From UBA9732 sp963609725 (GTDB taxonomy: Bacteria > Spirochaetota > Spirochaetia > Sphaerochaetales > Sphaerochaetaceae), in NCBI GenBank assembly GCA_963609725.1, contig CAVDLI010000060.1, positions 1-9,942 of the forward strand: a stretch of DNA of 9,942 nucleotides, in the 5' to 3' direction. The notes below the pieces were generated by a model. That model was not told where the DNA came from. It made no database searches and saw only the letters and a list, made by a program, of their open reading frames with translations. The translations under genes and the position numbers were made by a program. Position 1 is the first letter of the stretch; each line of letters opens with the position of its first letter. This document shows positions 1-5,932 of this stretch, piece by piece.

Positions 1-1
1 T

Positions 2-511
2 GCGGCTCTGCTTGCTACAATGATGATTCCAGGCGAGCTTTTTACAATTACAAATTACAGTACAGTTACGACTTTCAAGTGGCTTAATACGTATACGGTT
101 CTCATTGTGCCGTTCCTTGTGAGTGTGTTTTATATTTACTTGCTTAGGCAAAATTTTATGCAAATTCCAAATGAGCTTTATCTTGCTGCAAAAGTTGATG
201 GCACGAGTGATTTCAAGTATTTGTGCAAAGTAATGATTCCGCTTTCGTTGCCAACTCTTATTTCTATTACAATTCTAAAGATGATGGGGGCTTGGAATTC
301 TTATATTTGGCCACGTTTGGTTGCAAACGATGTGAACCACCGCATGATTACAAATGGACTTAGAAATGCGTTCAAAGAGACATCTGGAGACGTGAACTAT
401 CCTGTTCAAATGGCAGCTGTTGCAATGGTTTCAGCCCCGCTTTTCCTTGTTTTTGTGTTTTTGAGAAAGTACATAATGAAAGGTGTGAGCCGTAGCGGAA
501 TAAAGGGCTAA
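2..511 (+). CDS. Carbohydrate ABC transporter permease, MalG-type (5' partial)
   Basis: This is the C-terminal 169 residues of an inner-membrane permease of the CUT1 (MalG-like) sugar ABC transporter family; the open frame runs off the left edge, so the N-terminus is missing. The fragment opens with a TMMIPGE segment typical of MalG homologues, followed by hydrophobic membrane segments. It carries a clear EAA loop (ELYLAAKVDG, then about 10 residues, then IPLSLPTL), the cytoplasmic helix that docks onto the ATPase subunit. A GAWNSYIWP segment and a final hydrophobic helix ending in a basic tail also fit the family. The solute-binding protein gene follows about 100 nt downstream, so they probably form one transporter. 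Substrate cannot be read from the permease; no ATPase gene is visible, which is usual for CUT1 systems that share a MsmX-like ATPase. Family assignment is confident, substrate unknown. Confidence 0.93.
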   Translation, partial: AALLATMMIPGELFTITNYSTVTTFKWLNTYTVLIVPFLVSVFYIYLLRQNFMQIPNELYLAAKVDGTSDFKYLCKVMIPLSLPTLISITILKMMGAWNSYIWPRLVANDVNHRMITNGLRNAFKETSGDVNYPVQMAAVAMVSAPLFLVFVFLRKYIMKGVSRSGIKG

Positions 512-552
512 GCTTCAGCTTTTTTGAACGTTTTTGTTTATTAACAAGGTGT

Positions 553-572
553 TCGCTCGGGAGGGCGATTTT
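553..572 (+). terminator. Intergenic hairpin with short T-run (possible attenuator or partial terminator)
   Basis: TCGCTC (553-558) pairs with GGGCGA (563-568), including one G-T wobble, around a GGGA loop that fits the GNRA tetraloop pattern, and is followed by TTTT (569-572). It lies between the permease and the binding-protein gene. A 6-bp stem and four Ts would make only a partial terminator or an mRNA 3'-end stabiliser; both roles are inferred. Confidence 0.4.
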
Positions 573-579
573 GATATTA

Positions 580-597
580 GAGGTTTTGTACAACCTC
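580..597 (+). promoter_or_regulatory. Second hairpin just upstream of the binding-protein ribosome binding site
   Basis: GAGGTT (580-585) pairs perfectly with AACCTC (592-597) around a 6-nt loop. There is no T-run after it, so it is not a terminator. It ends six bases before the AAAAGGAG ribosome binding site at 604-611. It may protect the 5' end of a processed binding-protein transcript or affect translation; this is inference from position only. Confidence 0.35.
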
Positions 598-617
598 ATT
601 AGTAAAAGGAGAAGATG

Positions 618-2036
618 ATGAAGAAAAAAACTTTCTTAGTTATGATGCTCTTAGTTGGAGCTATCATGGTCGCATTCTGTGGTGGAAGCTCTGAAAAAGG
701 AAACAAGAGTGTTTCAGGAGCTTTCTCTGTCCCAGAGAATGGATATGATGGAAGTGAAGTAACACTTACTTTTTATCATACAATTGGTTCTACAAAAACT
801 CATACTTTGGATGATGCAATTGCTGCTTTTAATGAGCTTTATCCAAATATTCATATTGTTTATGAATCAGTAGGTGGGTACGATGATTTGAGAGACCAAA
901 TTAGTACTCAAATTCCTGTTGGAAACGAGCCAGATTTGGCATATTGCTATCCTGACCACGTTGCTTTGTATAACCTTGCTGGTGTTGTCGCAACATTAGA
1001 CAATCTTATTGACAGCAATATTGTTGTAACAAGAGCAGACGGTACAACAGAAATTCTTGGTCTTACTCAAGAACAGAAAGATGATTTTATTGAGGGTTAT
1101 TACGAAGAAGGTCGCCAATTTGGTGATGGTCTTATGTATACAATGCCTTTCTCAAAGTCTACAGAAGTTCTTTATTACAACAAGACTTTCTTTGATGAGA
1201 ACGGGCTTAGCGTTCCTACAACATGGGAAGAACTTGAAGCTGTATGTGCAAAAATTAAAGAAATTGACCCAACTTCATTCCCTCTTGGATATGACTCAGA
1301 GTCTAACTGGTTTATTACTATGTGTGAGCAGTACAACAGCCCATACACAAGCGCAACAGGAGAGCATTACTTATTCAACAATGAGACTAACAGAGCGTTC
1401 ATAAAGTTGTTCCGTTCTTGGTATGAGAAAGGATACCTTACAACTCAAAAACTTTATGGTGCTTATACTTCTGGTCTTTTCACATCTTCTACAAGCCCAA
1501 GAAGTTATATGTCTATTGGTTCTTCTGCTGGTGCAACATATCAGAGACCAACAAAGGTTGACGGTGTTTATCCTTTTGAAGTTGGCATTGCTTCTATTCC
1601 TCAAGTTTCACAAAGCAATAGAAAAGTTATCTCTCAAGGTCCAAGCCTTGTTATCTTTAATAAAGGCGACTCCCAAAAGATTGTAGCTGCTTGGCTCTTT
1701 GTTAAATATTTGACAACAAATGTTGCATTCCAGGCTGCTTGGTCAATGGATTCTGGTTATGTTCCTGTAATCAAATCTGTTGCCAACGATCCTACATATG
1801 CAGCATTCCTTGCCTCAGCTGATGGTTATGATAATATTGCTGCTCTTAGTGCTAAGGCTTGTCTTGCACAAGAAGATGCTTATTACACATCGCCTGCATT
1901 CAATGGTTCTTCTGCAGCTCGTGACCAAGTTGGCGCTCTTCTTTCAAAATGTCTTTCTGTTGCAACTGACAATGTTGACGCAATGATTCTTAAAGCATTT
2001 GAAGATGCTATTGAAGAGTGTGAGTATAACAACTAA
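618..2036 (+). CDS. Extracellular solute-binding protein, family 1 (sugar ABC transporter lipoprotein)
   Basis: A 472-residue substrate-binding protein of the MalE/SBP family 1 type, the high-affinity receptor for the adjacent CUT1 permease. After a basic start and hydrophobic signal (residues 2-19) comes a cysteine at residue 21 in the context MVAFCGG, the probable lipidation site. The mature part shows the family's VTLTFYHTIG start, the DAIAAFNELYPNI helix and a DLAYCYPDHVALY segment, followed by STEVLYYNKTFFDENGL, VPTTWEELEAV, an RSYMSIGSSAG region and WLFVKYLTT near the C-terminus. Length fits the family. ATG occurs at 615 and 618; 618 is chosen because AAAAGGAG (604-611) is 6 nt away, against 3 nt for 615. 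The phenylalanine just before the cysteine is unusual for a lipobox outside spirochaetes. Ligand is presumably an oligosaccharide or related polyol, but is not determined. Confidence 0.93.
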   Translation: MKKKTFLVMMLLVGAIMVAFCGGSSEKGNKSVSGAFSVPENGYDGSEVTLTFYHTIGSTKTHTLDDAIAAFNELYPNIHIVYESVGGYDDLRDQISTQIPVGNEPDLAYCYPDHVALYNLAGVVATLDNLIDSNIVVTRADGTTEILGLTQEQKDDFIEGYYEEGRQFGDGLMYTMPFSKSTEVLYYNKTFFDENGLSVPTTWEELEAVCAKIKEIDPTSFPLGYDSESNWFITMCEQYNSPYTSATGEHYLFNNETNRAFIKLFRSWYEKGYLTTQKLYGAYTSGLFTSSTSPRSYMSIGSSAGATYQRPTKVDGVYPFEVGIASIPQVSQSNRKVISQGPSLVIFNKGDSQKIVAAWLFVKYLTTNVAFQAAWSMDSGYVPVIKSVANDPTYAAFLASADGYDNIAALSAKACLAQEDAYYTSPAFNGSSAARDQVGALLSKCLSVATDNVDAMILKAFEDAIEECEYNN

Positions 2037-2045
2037 AGATTGAGT

Positions 2046-3515
2046 ATGAAAAAGCTTCCGTCTTTTATTACAGTCAGCTTTGTCTCTCTTTCAATTGTTC
2101 TTGTAATTGTGCTTGCAAGCTCTCTTGTAAGCTGTGCATCTACTGGTATTGCGGGCGCTAATGCAAGTGATAGTGCAGTTGTAGAGGTCTCAAAAGATGG
2201 CAGTACAGAGACTTCATCTCCTGCTTCTGCTCTAGGCTCTGAGGTGCATGATTTTGCAAGTGAGTTAAAGTTAGATACAAGCTCTGAGACTTGTAAGCAA
2301 GTTGTGACTGTAAAGACTTTTGTGGATGGTGATACTGTTCATTTCAATGTTCCGCAGTCTGTTATGAGCTCTAGTGTGTTAAAAGCTAGATTTTTAGCTC
2401 TTAATACTCCTGAGTCTACTGGCAGAATTGAAGAATATGGGAAAAAGGCGTCTTCTTTCACAAAAGAAAAGCTTTCTAATGCTACTTCCATAATCATTGA
2501 GTCTGATAATGACTCTTGGAATAAAGATTCAACGGGTTCTCGTTATCTTGTTTGGGTTTGGTATAAACCGGCAGGAAGTGATGAGTACAGGAATTTGAAT
2601 ATTGAGATTTTGCAAAATGGTTTAGCTATTGCATCATCAACAGCTAACAACCGTTATGGCTCTGTCGCAATGGCTGCTCTCATGCAGGCAAAAGCACTAA
2701 AGCTAAATGTCTTTTCTGGCCAAAAGGACCCTGATTTCTACTATGGAGATGCTGTTGAGCTTACATTAAAAGAGCTTAGGCTCAATATTGAAAAGTACAA
2801 TGGCATTAAAGTTGCGTTTGAAGGGGTTGTTGCAAAAGACGATGGTGGAAGCGTTTATATTGAAGAATATGATTCTGAAATTGATATGTATAATGGAGTG
2901 AGTGTCTATTATGGATACAATTTGCCAGGGCCGGGGTTAAAAGCAATATCGGTTGGAAATAGAGTGCGCATTGTTGGTACTGTCCAGTATTATGAAGCAG
3001 GACAAATGTACCAAGTATCAGGACTTTCTTATAAGTTAATGGATCCCAATAACCCTAGCAATGTCAAAATGTTGGGCTCTGGATACAGTGCTGCTTTTGT
3101 AAAAACTAGTGCAGATACCTTTGTAAATGGAAAAGTGCTTGTTGAAAATTCTGATGGCTCTTGTGAATACGATTATGCATATTTAGCGTTAAATACAACT
3201 TTGGAAATGGATGATTTAGTAGTGAAAGAAGTTATCACTACTAGTGATTTATCCAGTTCGTCATACGGTGCAATGACACTTATTTGTGACTCTAATGACA
3301 GTTCTAACGACGGCTCTAACGATGGATCTAGCAACCAGTCCAATGGGATTGAGGTTCGCATTTGCACTACTGTTTTTACTGATGGTAAGGGGAATCTTAT
3401 TACAGCAGATACTTACTTGGGAAAGACAATAGATGTTAAAGGTCTTGTAGACTGTTTTGAGGGTTCATATCAAATAAAAGTTATTTCACCTAAAGATATT
3501 ACTGTAAAGAATTAA
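2046..3515 (+). CDS. Surface lipoprotein with staphylococcal-nuclease-like domain and two OB-fold-like domains
   Basis: A 489-residue predicted lipoprotein: signal peptide ending in a perfect LVSC lipobox (Cys30), then a Ser/Thr-rich linker to about residue 80. Residues about 85-235 resemble thermonuclease (SNase, TNase_like). VDGDT (Asp96) matches Asp21 of the S. aureus enzyme, KARFLALNTPE gives Arg115 and Glu123 (Arg35, Glu43) and TGSRYLVW gives Arg166 (Arg87). The second calcium-ligand position (Asp40) is Asn120 here. Residues about 238-330 form an OB-fold-like domain (VGNRVRIVGTVQYYEAGQMYQ); about 348-489 look like a second one (GKTIDVKGLVDCFEGSYQI), interrupted by an Asn/Asp/Ser repeat. 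SNase plus OB-fold recalls Bacillus YhcR, a surface nuclease. The ATG at 2046 is preferred to the TTG at 2040; no strong Shine-Dalgarno is seen, and the start lies only 9 nt after the upstream stop, so coupled translation is likely. Nuclease activity is inferred. Confidence 0.82.
   Translation: MKKLPSFITVSFVSLSIVLVIVLASSLVSCASTGIAGANASDSAVVEVSKDGSTETSSPASALGSEVHDFASELKLDTSSETCKQVVTVKTFVDGDTVHFNVPQSVMSSSVLKARFLALNTPESTGRIEEYGKKASSFTKEKLSNATSIIIESDNDSWNKDSTGSRYLVWVWYKPAGSDEYRNLNIEILQNGLAIASSTANNRYGSVAMAALMQAKALKLNVFSGQKDPDFYYGDAVELTLKELRLNIEKYNGIKVAFEGVVAKDDGGSVYIEEYDSEIDMYNGVSVYYGYNLPGPGLKAISVGNRVRIVGTVQYYEAGQMYQVSGLSYKLMDPNNPSNVKMLGSGYSAAFVKTSADTFVNGKVLVENSDGSCEYDYAYLALNTTLEMDDLVVKEVITTSDLSSSSYGAMTLICDSNDSSNDGSNDGSSNQSNGIEVRICTTVFTDGKGNLITADTYLGKTIDVKGLVDCFEGSYQIKVISPKDITVKN
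3291..3338 (+). repeat. Four tandem 12-nt units coding for an Asn/Asp/Ser/Gly linker
   Basis: Four in-frame units start with TCTA: TCTAATGACAGT, TCTAACGACGGC, TCTAACGATGGA and TCTAGCAACCAG. The two central units differ only at third codon positions. They encode SNDS-SNDG-SNDG-SSNQ-like sequence inside the last OB-like domain of the nuclease lipoprotein, probably an exposed loop. A 12-nt unit changes length without shifting the frame. Confidence 0.75.
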
Positions 3516-3528
3516 AATTGTGAAAATT

Positions 3529-3537
3529 AAAAAGGAG
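3529..3537 (+). promoter_or_regulatory. Shine-Dalgarno deciding the start of the repeat lipoprotein
   Basis: AAAAAGGAG sits 6 nt before the ATG at 3544. The longer open frame begins at a GTG at 3520, which would put this ribosome binding site inside the coding region, so 3544 is the supported start. Confidence 0.85.
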
Positions 3538-3543
3538 TTTCTA

Positions 3544-4881
3544 ATGAGAAAATCATTAACTTCAATCTTGTTACTACTTGCTTTGTGTATATTCCTTGTT
3601 TCTTGCGCAACAGCAAAAGTAGAAACTGTAGAGGCTGTAATAGAAGAGGCCCCAAGTCTTGATAATGCTAAGTCTTATGTAAGAGTTCTTTTTGATAAGA
3701 GTTCAAAAAGTAACCCTGAAACTCGCACACCAAGTGATTATGAAGTACTTGATGTTGTTTCAATTAAAGGTGTTGAATACCCAATTTCATGGGCAACTGA
3801 TACTTCTTTAGTGTCTGTTGTTCCAGGAGAAAATCACGTTGTTCTCATTGATGTAGATGAGGGAGCTCCGTCTGAAACTCATTACATTTTGACAGCAACT
3901 ATTACAGACCCAGCAACAGGTGAAAGTGTAACTTTAGACATAAAGCATATTCTTCCAGAAGGCCAAAAAGATCCTTTAATGGAAGATATTGTTCTTAGTG
4001 CATACAAACTTGCAGATGGTGAGAGTATGAAGGACGATGTTACTCTTACTGGTGTTATTACAGCAATTCCTACCTCTTATTCTGATAAATACGGCAACGT
4101 TACTGTAAATATCCAAATTGGTGCTATGGTAGACAACATTATTCAGTGCTATCGTCTTACAGGTGATGGTATTGAGACTCTTGCTGTTGGTGATGAGATT
4201 ACTGTCAATGGTAAAATTAAGAATTACAAGGGAACAATTGAGTTTGATAAACCTTCTCTTGTAAGCATGGGTTATACTCCAGATCAAAAATCTACTGTTG
4301 ATGCTGCATATTTTCTTGCTTCTGGCGAAGCATTGAAAGAAATCCAAGTTTTAGTTGGCGTTATTACTGGCATTCCTACAGCATACAGTGCTCAATATGG
4401 CAACATTACTGTTGATATGATTCCCGTTGGAGATGAAAGAACTGTTCAATGCTACCGCTTAACTGGTGATGGTATTGAAAATCTTGCTGTTGGCGATACT
4501 ATTGTTGTTCAAGGCTCAATTAAGAATTACAAAGATACTATTGAATTTGATAAGGGATGTGTTCTCTTAAATGATGCTAAAGCATATGCATATCTTAAAA
4601 CTCTTAAAGCAGCATATGCTCTTGAAGAAGGCTCTTCTCTTGAGGGTTCAAGAGTTCTCAAAGGCGTTATTTCTGAAATTCCAAGTGCTTACAGCGAGCA
4701 GTATGGAAACATTACTGTAAATATAGTTGTAAACGGTCTTACAGACATGGTTGTTCAATGTTACCGCTTAACCGGTGATGGTATTGAGAACCTTGCCGTT
4801 GGTGATGAAATAACAGTTGGCGGAGTTATCAAAAACTACAAAGGCACTATTGAATTTGATAAGGGTTGTACTCTTATTTAA
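3544..4881 (+). CDS. Lipoprotein with Ig-like domain and three tandem OB-like modules
   Basis: A 445-residue predicted surface lipoprotein. The signal peptide ends in LVSC (Cys21). Residues about 38-140 resemble an atrophied bacterial Ig-like domain (YPISWATDTSLVSV, then THYILTATITDP). Three copies of an approximately 88-residue module follow at residues 152-240, 254-341 and 356-444. Each has a GVI-x-x-IP-[TS]-[AS]-YS start, a YGN[VI]TV strand, a near-invariant QCYRLTGDGIE-x-LAVGD core and I-K-NYK-x-TIEFDK at the end. The pattern of VGD-x-[IV]-x-V-x-G-x-I-x-x-Y resembles OB-folds, and similar modules occur in Firmicutes surface proteins, sometimes beside nuclease domains. No catalytic motif is visible, so binding or an accessory role to the upstream SNase lipoprotein is inferred. 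It lies 28 nt after that gene and is followed by a strong terminator, so it is probably the last gene of the unit. Confidence 0.85.
   Translation: MRKSLTSILLLLALCIFLVSCATAKVETVEAVIEEAPSLDNAKSYVRVLFDKSSKSNPETRTPSDYEVLDVVSIKGVEYPISWATDTSLVSVVPGENHVVLIDVDEGAPSETHYILTATITDPATGESVTLDIKHILPEGQKDPLMEDIVLSAYKLADGESMKDDVTLTGVITAIPTSYSDKYGNVTVNIQIGAMVDNIIQCYRLTGDGIETLAVGDEITVNGKIKNYKGTIEFDKPSLVSMGYTPDQKSTVDAAYFLASGEALKEIQVLVGVITGIPTAYSAQYGNITVDMIPVGDERTVQCYRLTGDGIENLAVGDTIVVQGSIKNYKDTIEFDKGCVLLNDAKAYAYLKTLKAAYALEEGSSLEGSRVLKGVISEIPSAYSEQYGNITVNIVVNGLTDMVVQCYRLTGDGIENLAVGDEITVGGVIKNYKGTIEFDKGCTLI
3997..4263 (+). repeat. OB-like module, copy 1 of 3
   Basis: First copy of the protein repeat. Its YSDKYGNVTVNI and QCYRLTGDGIETLAVGD segments match the later copies, but it ends FDKPSLV where the other two end FDKGC. 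It is the most divergent at its C-terminal edge. Confidence 0.85.
4303..4566 (+). repeat. OB-like module, copy 2 of 3
   Basis: Second copy, ending FDKGCVL. It lacks one or two residues in the variable loop before QCYRLTGDGIENLAVGD (PVGDERT in place of VNGLTDMV). Its cysteines match those of copy 3. Confidence 0.85.
4609..4875 (+). repeat. OB-like module, copy 3 of 3
   Basis: Third copy, ending FDKGCTLI at the very C-terminus of the protein. The protein core is nearly identical to copy 2 while many third codon positions differ, which points to selection on the protein rather than very recent duplication. Confidence 0.85.
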
Positions 4882-4894
4882 ATGTTATTCCAAT

Positions 4895-4910
4895 TAAGCT
4901 TTCTAGCTTA
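4895..4910 (+). other. Small hairpin after the repeat lipoprotein gene
   Basis: TAAGCT (4895-4900) pairs with AGCTTA (4905-4910) around TTCT, 13 nt after the stop codon and upstream of the main terminator. It has no T-run and is probably minor 3'-UTR structure. Confidence 0.3.
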
Positions 4911-4943
4911 TCTTGTAAGTTAAGTTTATTGGATTATTTTACG

Positions 4944-4978
4944 GGCTACTGGTATATGCTAGTAGCCTTTTTGTTCTT
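4944..4978 (+). terminator. Rho-independent terminator of the transporter/lipoprotein unit
   Basis: GGCTACTGG (4944-4952) pairs with CTAGTAGCC (4959-4967), nine pairs including one G-T wobble, around a TATATG loop. It is followed by TTTTTGTTCTT. It lies 62 nt past the stop of the repeat lipoprotein gene and separates this block from the DUF4160/DUF2442 pair. Confidence 0.92.
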
Positions 4979-5006
4979 CAGAGTTTTTGAAGTGCTCCAA
5001 AACATC

Positions 5007-5012
5007 TAATAT
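5007..5012 (+). promoter_or_regulatory. Possible -10 element for the DUF4160/DUF2442 pair
   Basis: TAATAT lies about 90 nt before the DUF4160 start, just after the terminator, where a new promoter is expected. A -35 candidate is poor: TTGAAG at 4987-4992 leaves only 14 nt, and TTTTTG at 4984-4989 leaves 17 nt but matches consensus badly. Tentative. Confidence 0.25.
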
Positions 5013-5019
5013 TCATAAC

Positions 5020-5049
5020 AGGTAGTAAATGTTTGGCCGTCTACTACTT
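5020..5049. promoter_or_regulatory. Inverted repeat in the leader of the DUF4160 gene (candidate operator)
   Basis: AGGTAGTA (5020-5027) and TACTACTT (5042-5049) form an inverted repeat of eight pairs, one of them a G-T wobble, with a 14-nt centre. It lies downstream of the possible -10 and upstream of the ribosome binding site. Because the second gene of the pair has a helix-turn-helix, this could be an autoregulatory operator or an RNA hairpin; no direct evidence. Confidence 0.3.
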
Positions 5050-5100
5050 GTCTTTTGCCAAGCACTGGGTTATTATACGTGTATGGAAAAGGGGTGGTAT

Positions 5101-5352
5101 ATGCCTGAGATAACTAGATTTGCTGGTATAGTTATAAAGATTTTCTTTAGAGGGGAGCATAATCCTCCCCATTTTCATGCAGTTTATGGAGAATTTAATG
5201 GTGTAATTGATATTGAAACTTCAAAATTGATTGAAGGAGATCTTCCTAGAAAAGTTATAGAAACTGTAGAAGAATGGGCAAAACTGCACAGAAATGAACT
5301 TAAATGTATGTGGGAAGAGAAACGAATAATTAAATTACCACCATTAAAGTGA
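5101..5352 (+). CDS. DUF4160 domain protein
   Basis: An 83-residue protein that is nearly all DUF4160. It starts MPEITRFAGIVIKIFF, then HNPPHFHAVYGEFNGVIDIETSKLIEGDLPRK and VEEWAKLHRNEL, ending in a short lysine-rich tail. The histidine cluster (HNPPHFHA) and the acidic VIDIET segment are hallmarks of the family; biochemical function is not established. An open frame extends upstream to 5029, but homologues begin MPEI/MPEIS and AAAAGGGG (5087-5094) lies 6 nt before the ATG at 5101, so the short start is used. A DUF2442 gene follows after 33 nt, a pairing I recall as common in bacteria and often suspected to be toxin-antitoxin-like. The gene stands alone between a terminator and the convergent operon, consistent with a small mobile accessory cassette. 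Role unknown. Confidence 0.85.
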   Translation: MPEITRFAGIVIKIFFRGEHNPPHFHAVYGEFNGVIDIETSKLIEGDLPRKVIETVEEWAKLHRNELKCMWEEKRIIKLPPLK

Positions 5353-5385
5353 TGTATTTTTAATGGTTTTCAACTGGGAGGATTT

Positions 5386-5910
5386 ATGTTTTCAATAAAG
5401 GTCATAGATGTTGTGCCACTTTTGGATTTAGAACTTCTTGTTTTTTTTGAAGATGGTGCAGTTAAGAAATTTGATGTTAAAAAACTGTTTGAACAATGGC
5501 CAGAGTATAGAGCTCTTGAGAATGAGAGCCTTTTCAAAAAGATAAAAGTGGAAGCAGGAGGTTATGGTATAAGTTGGAACGAAGAATTAGATTGTAGCGA
5601 GGGGGAACTTTATCAAAATGGAGTTGATGTGCCATTACAACTTGATGATTTTAGAGCTTTTGCAGAGAATAATTTAATATCAACACATGAGGCTTCTTGT
5701 CTCTTGGAATGTTCTAAACAAAATATAGATGATCTTGTAAGAAGAAAAAAATTACATCCAATTAAAAAAGACCAACGGTATAATCTTTTTTTGAAATGTG
5801 AAGTAGTAGCTAGAATTTGGGCAAAAAAGCACTCAATTATTGGACATAATCAAAATTTAGAAGACAACACAATGGTCGCTGAAGAAAGCTCCTCATACGA
5901 CATTCATTAG
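5386..5910 (+). CDS. DUF2442 protein with C-terminal excisionase/MerR-like helix-turn-helix
   Basis: A 174-residue two-domain protein. Residues 1 to about 90 match DUF2442, the NE0471 N-terminal-like fold: VIDVVPLLDLELLVFFEDGAVKKFDVKKLFE, then GYGISWNEELDCSEGELYQNG. Residues about 96-142 are a helix-turn-helix of excisionase type: LISTHEASCLLECSKQNIDDLVRRKKLHPIK, followed by a wing-like RYNLFLKCEV. The last 25 residues are acidic and probably disordered. GGGAGG (5376-5381) precedes the ATG by 4 nt. A DNA-binding domain next to a DUF4160 partner suggests this is the regulator or antitoxin-like member that could repress its own cassette. DUF2442 with a C-terminal DNA-binding domain is known from NE0471 of Nitrosomonas, but its cellular role is undetermined. 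The domain calls are good; the functional inference is weak. Confidence 0.82.
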   Translation: MFSIKVIDVVPLLDLELLVFFEDGAVKKFDVKKLFEQWPEYRALENESLFKKIKVEAGGYGISWNEELDCSEGELYQNGVDVPLQLDDFRAFAENNLISTHEASCLLECSKQNIDDLVRRKKLHPIKKDQRYNLFLKCEVVARIWAKKHSIIGHNQNLEDNTMVAEESSSYDIH

Positions 5911-5932
5911 ATGTCTTTGCGAACAATGTAAG

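Noticed and set aside
510..525. AAGC-TTCA-GCTT followed by TTTT right after the permease stop, as a terminator
   Set aside because: The stem is only 4 bp with two A-T pairs, too weak to call; the hairpin at 553-572 is the better candidate.
3976..4347. 123-codon open frame on the minus strand opposite the repeat lipoprotein
   Set aside because: It lies wholly inside a gene with clear signal peptide and repeats, has no ribosome binding site support or recognisable domain, and looks like a by-product of codon use on the opposite strand.
5055..5079. TTGCCA and TATTAT/TATACG as a promoter for DUF4160
   Set aside because: The spacing is only 10-13 nt, well short of the usual 17.
5029..5100. N-terminal extension of the DUF4160 protein
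   Set aside because: The upstream 24 codons have no homologue-like sequence and no ribosome binding site, while the ATG at 5101 has both.
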